NCBI GenBank assembly: GCA_027021185.1
Contig: JALUUU010000253.1
Location: forward strand, 1-5,373
Length of the DNA stretch: 5,373 nucleotides
Direction: 5' to 3'
DNA from: an archaeon
GTDB taxonomy: Archaea > Hydrothermarchaeota > Hydrothermarchaeia > Hydrothermarchaeales > JALUUU01
In this document: in pieces, positions 4,935 to 5,373 of the stretch
Numbering within the stretch: position 1 is the first letter of the stretch
Layout of the letters: each line of letters starts with the position of its first letter
Translations under genes and position numbers: made by a program
The notes under the pieces: model-generated
The model's database searches: none
Told to the model about the DNA's origin: nothing
Seen by the model: the letters and a program-made list of their open reading frames with translations, nothing else

Positions 4935-4973
4935 ACATAAATAATGGCAAAAATATAAGTCATCTCTGGGTGA
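4935..4973 (+). promoter_or_regulatory. MazG-like gene promoter and Shine-Dalgarno
   Basis: ACATAAATAA (4935-4944) and AAATATAA (4951-4958) are TATA-like; the first gives a start near 4965. GGTGA (4969-4973), the archaeal Shine-Dalgarno core, is 9 nt before the ATG at 4983 and fixes that start. The first box leaves the Shine-Dalgarno within the leader, so it is preferred over the second. Confidence 0.5.
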
Positions 4974-4982
4974 CAAGTTACC

Positions 4983-5345
4983 ATGGCGGACGAGGACACA
5001 ACGCTGCAAGAGCTTAAGGAATGGGTCGCCAGGTTCAGGGATGAGCGAGACTGGAGGCGGTACCACAACCCCAAGGACCTCGCAGTCTCGATATCCATAG
5101 AAGCAGCAGAGCTCCTGGAGGTGTTTCAGTGGAGAAACCAGAAAGAGGTGGAGGCCATGCTACGTAGAGACGGCCTCAGAAAGGTTAAGGCCGAGCTCGC
5201 GGACGTTATAGTATACTGTGTCTCCCTGGCGGACATTCTAAAGATAGACCTGTCAGAGGCTATATCGGAGAAGATGCGGGAAAACAGCGAGAAGTACCCC
5301 GTCAGCAAGACAAAGGGAGAGTACAAGAAGTACACGGAGCTCTAG
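4983..5345 (+). CDS. MazG-like nucleotide pyrophosphohydrolase
   Basis: This is a 120-aa all-alpha enzyme of the MazG-like NTP pyrophosphohydrolase superfamily, closest in style to the one-domain dCTPase/RS21-C6 group that cleaves (d)NTPs to monophosphates and pyrophosphate. The magnesium site is complete: E40-A-A-E43 and, 27 residues on, E71-L-A-D74. Other group landmarks are RRYHNPKDLA (25-34) before the first metal motif, EVFQW (46-50), and the C-terminal NSEKYPVSKTKGEYKKYTEL (101-120), typical of this family. The length is normal and both ends are present. The GGTGA Shine-Dalgarno supports ATG 4983. It probably works in the cytoplasm removing non-canonical or excess nucleotides. It is transcribed away from the permease operon and shares an intergenic region with it, but no functional link follows from this alone. 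The stop is TAG, followed by a weak TAGG/CCTA hairpin. Substrate preference is not predictable. Confidence 0.93.
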   Translation: MADEDTTLQELKEWVARFRDERDWRRYHNPKDLAVSISIEAAELLEVFQWRNQKEVEAMLRRDGLRKVKAELADVIVYCVSLADILKIDLSEAISEKMRENSEKYPVSKTKGEYKKYTEL

Positions 5346-5373
5346 GCAGAAACCTAAATCAGAGACCAGAGTC

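Overview
The window looks like a piece of an archaeal chromosome, probably from a thermophile. The signs are AT-rich TATA-like boxes about 25 to 60 bp upstream of genes, at least one probably leaderless start, a GGTGA-type Shine-Dalgarno before one gene, heavy AGG/AGA arginine and ATA isoleucine usage, and protein types common in archaea: a one-domain AbrB regulator, a tandem-domain universal stress protein, and an acylphosphatase with a coiled-coil tail. I cannot name the lineage. The permease/stress-protein pair is visibly richer in GC than the left part of the window.

Layout. 47-691 (+) encodes a DUF3800 protein with an RNase H-like acidic residue pattern. 692-1387 has no confident intact gene but is not empty. 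It holds a 125-bp element (701-825) bounded by perfect 10-bp inverted repeats with internal hairpins, a pair of TATA-like repeats correctly placed to transcribe that element leftward, a probable frameshifted gene remnant (984-1254), and a run of three adjacent inverted repeats (1236-1297). 1388-1853 (+) is an acylphosphatase gene broken by a frameshift; a CCAA tandem duplication at 1490-1497 accounts for the break exactly. Convergent to it and only 3 bp away is a 50-aa AbrB/SpoVT-type regulator on the minus strand (1857-2009), with its own TATA box and an 8+8 bp inverted repeat between box and start codon. 2075-2332 holds a possible amber-interrupted minus-strand remnant and a nested hairpin.

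2333-4836 is a minus-strand operon: a DASS/SLC13-type 12-TM anion permease (540 aa), whose stop overlaps by ATGA the start of a tandem UspA protein (294 aa). A 146-bp divergent promoter region separates it from a plus-strand MazG-like nucleotide pyrophosphohydrolase (4983-5345).

Functionally this is a mix. There is one clear translationally coupled transport/stress operon, one nucleotide house-cleaning enzyme, and to the left a patchwork of decayed or mobile-looking sequence with a candidate structured RNA. I see no CRISPR array, tRNA, rRNA or complete insertion sequence. The most promising undescribed items are the 701-825 element, the acylphosphatase duplication, and the unusual ion-site motifs of the permease.
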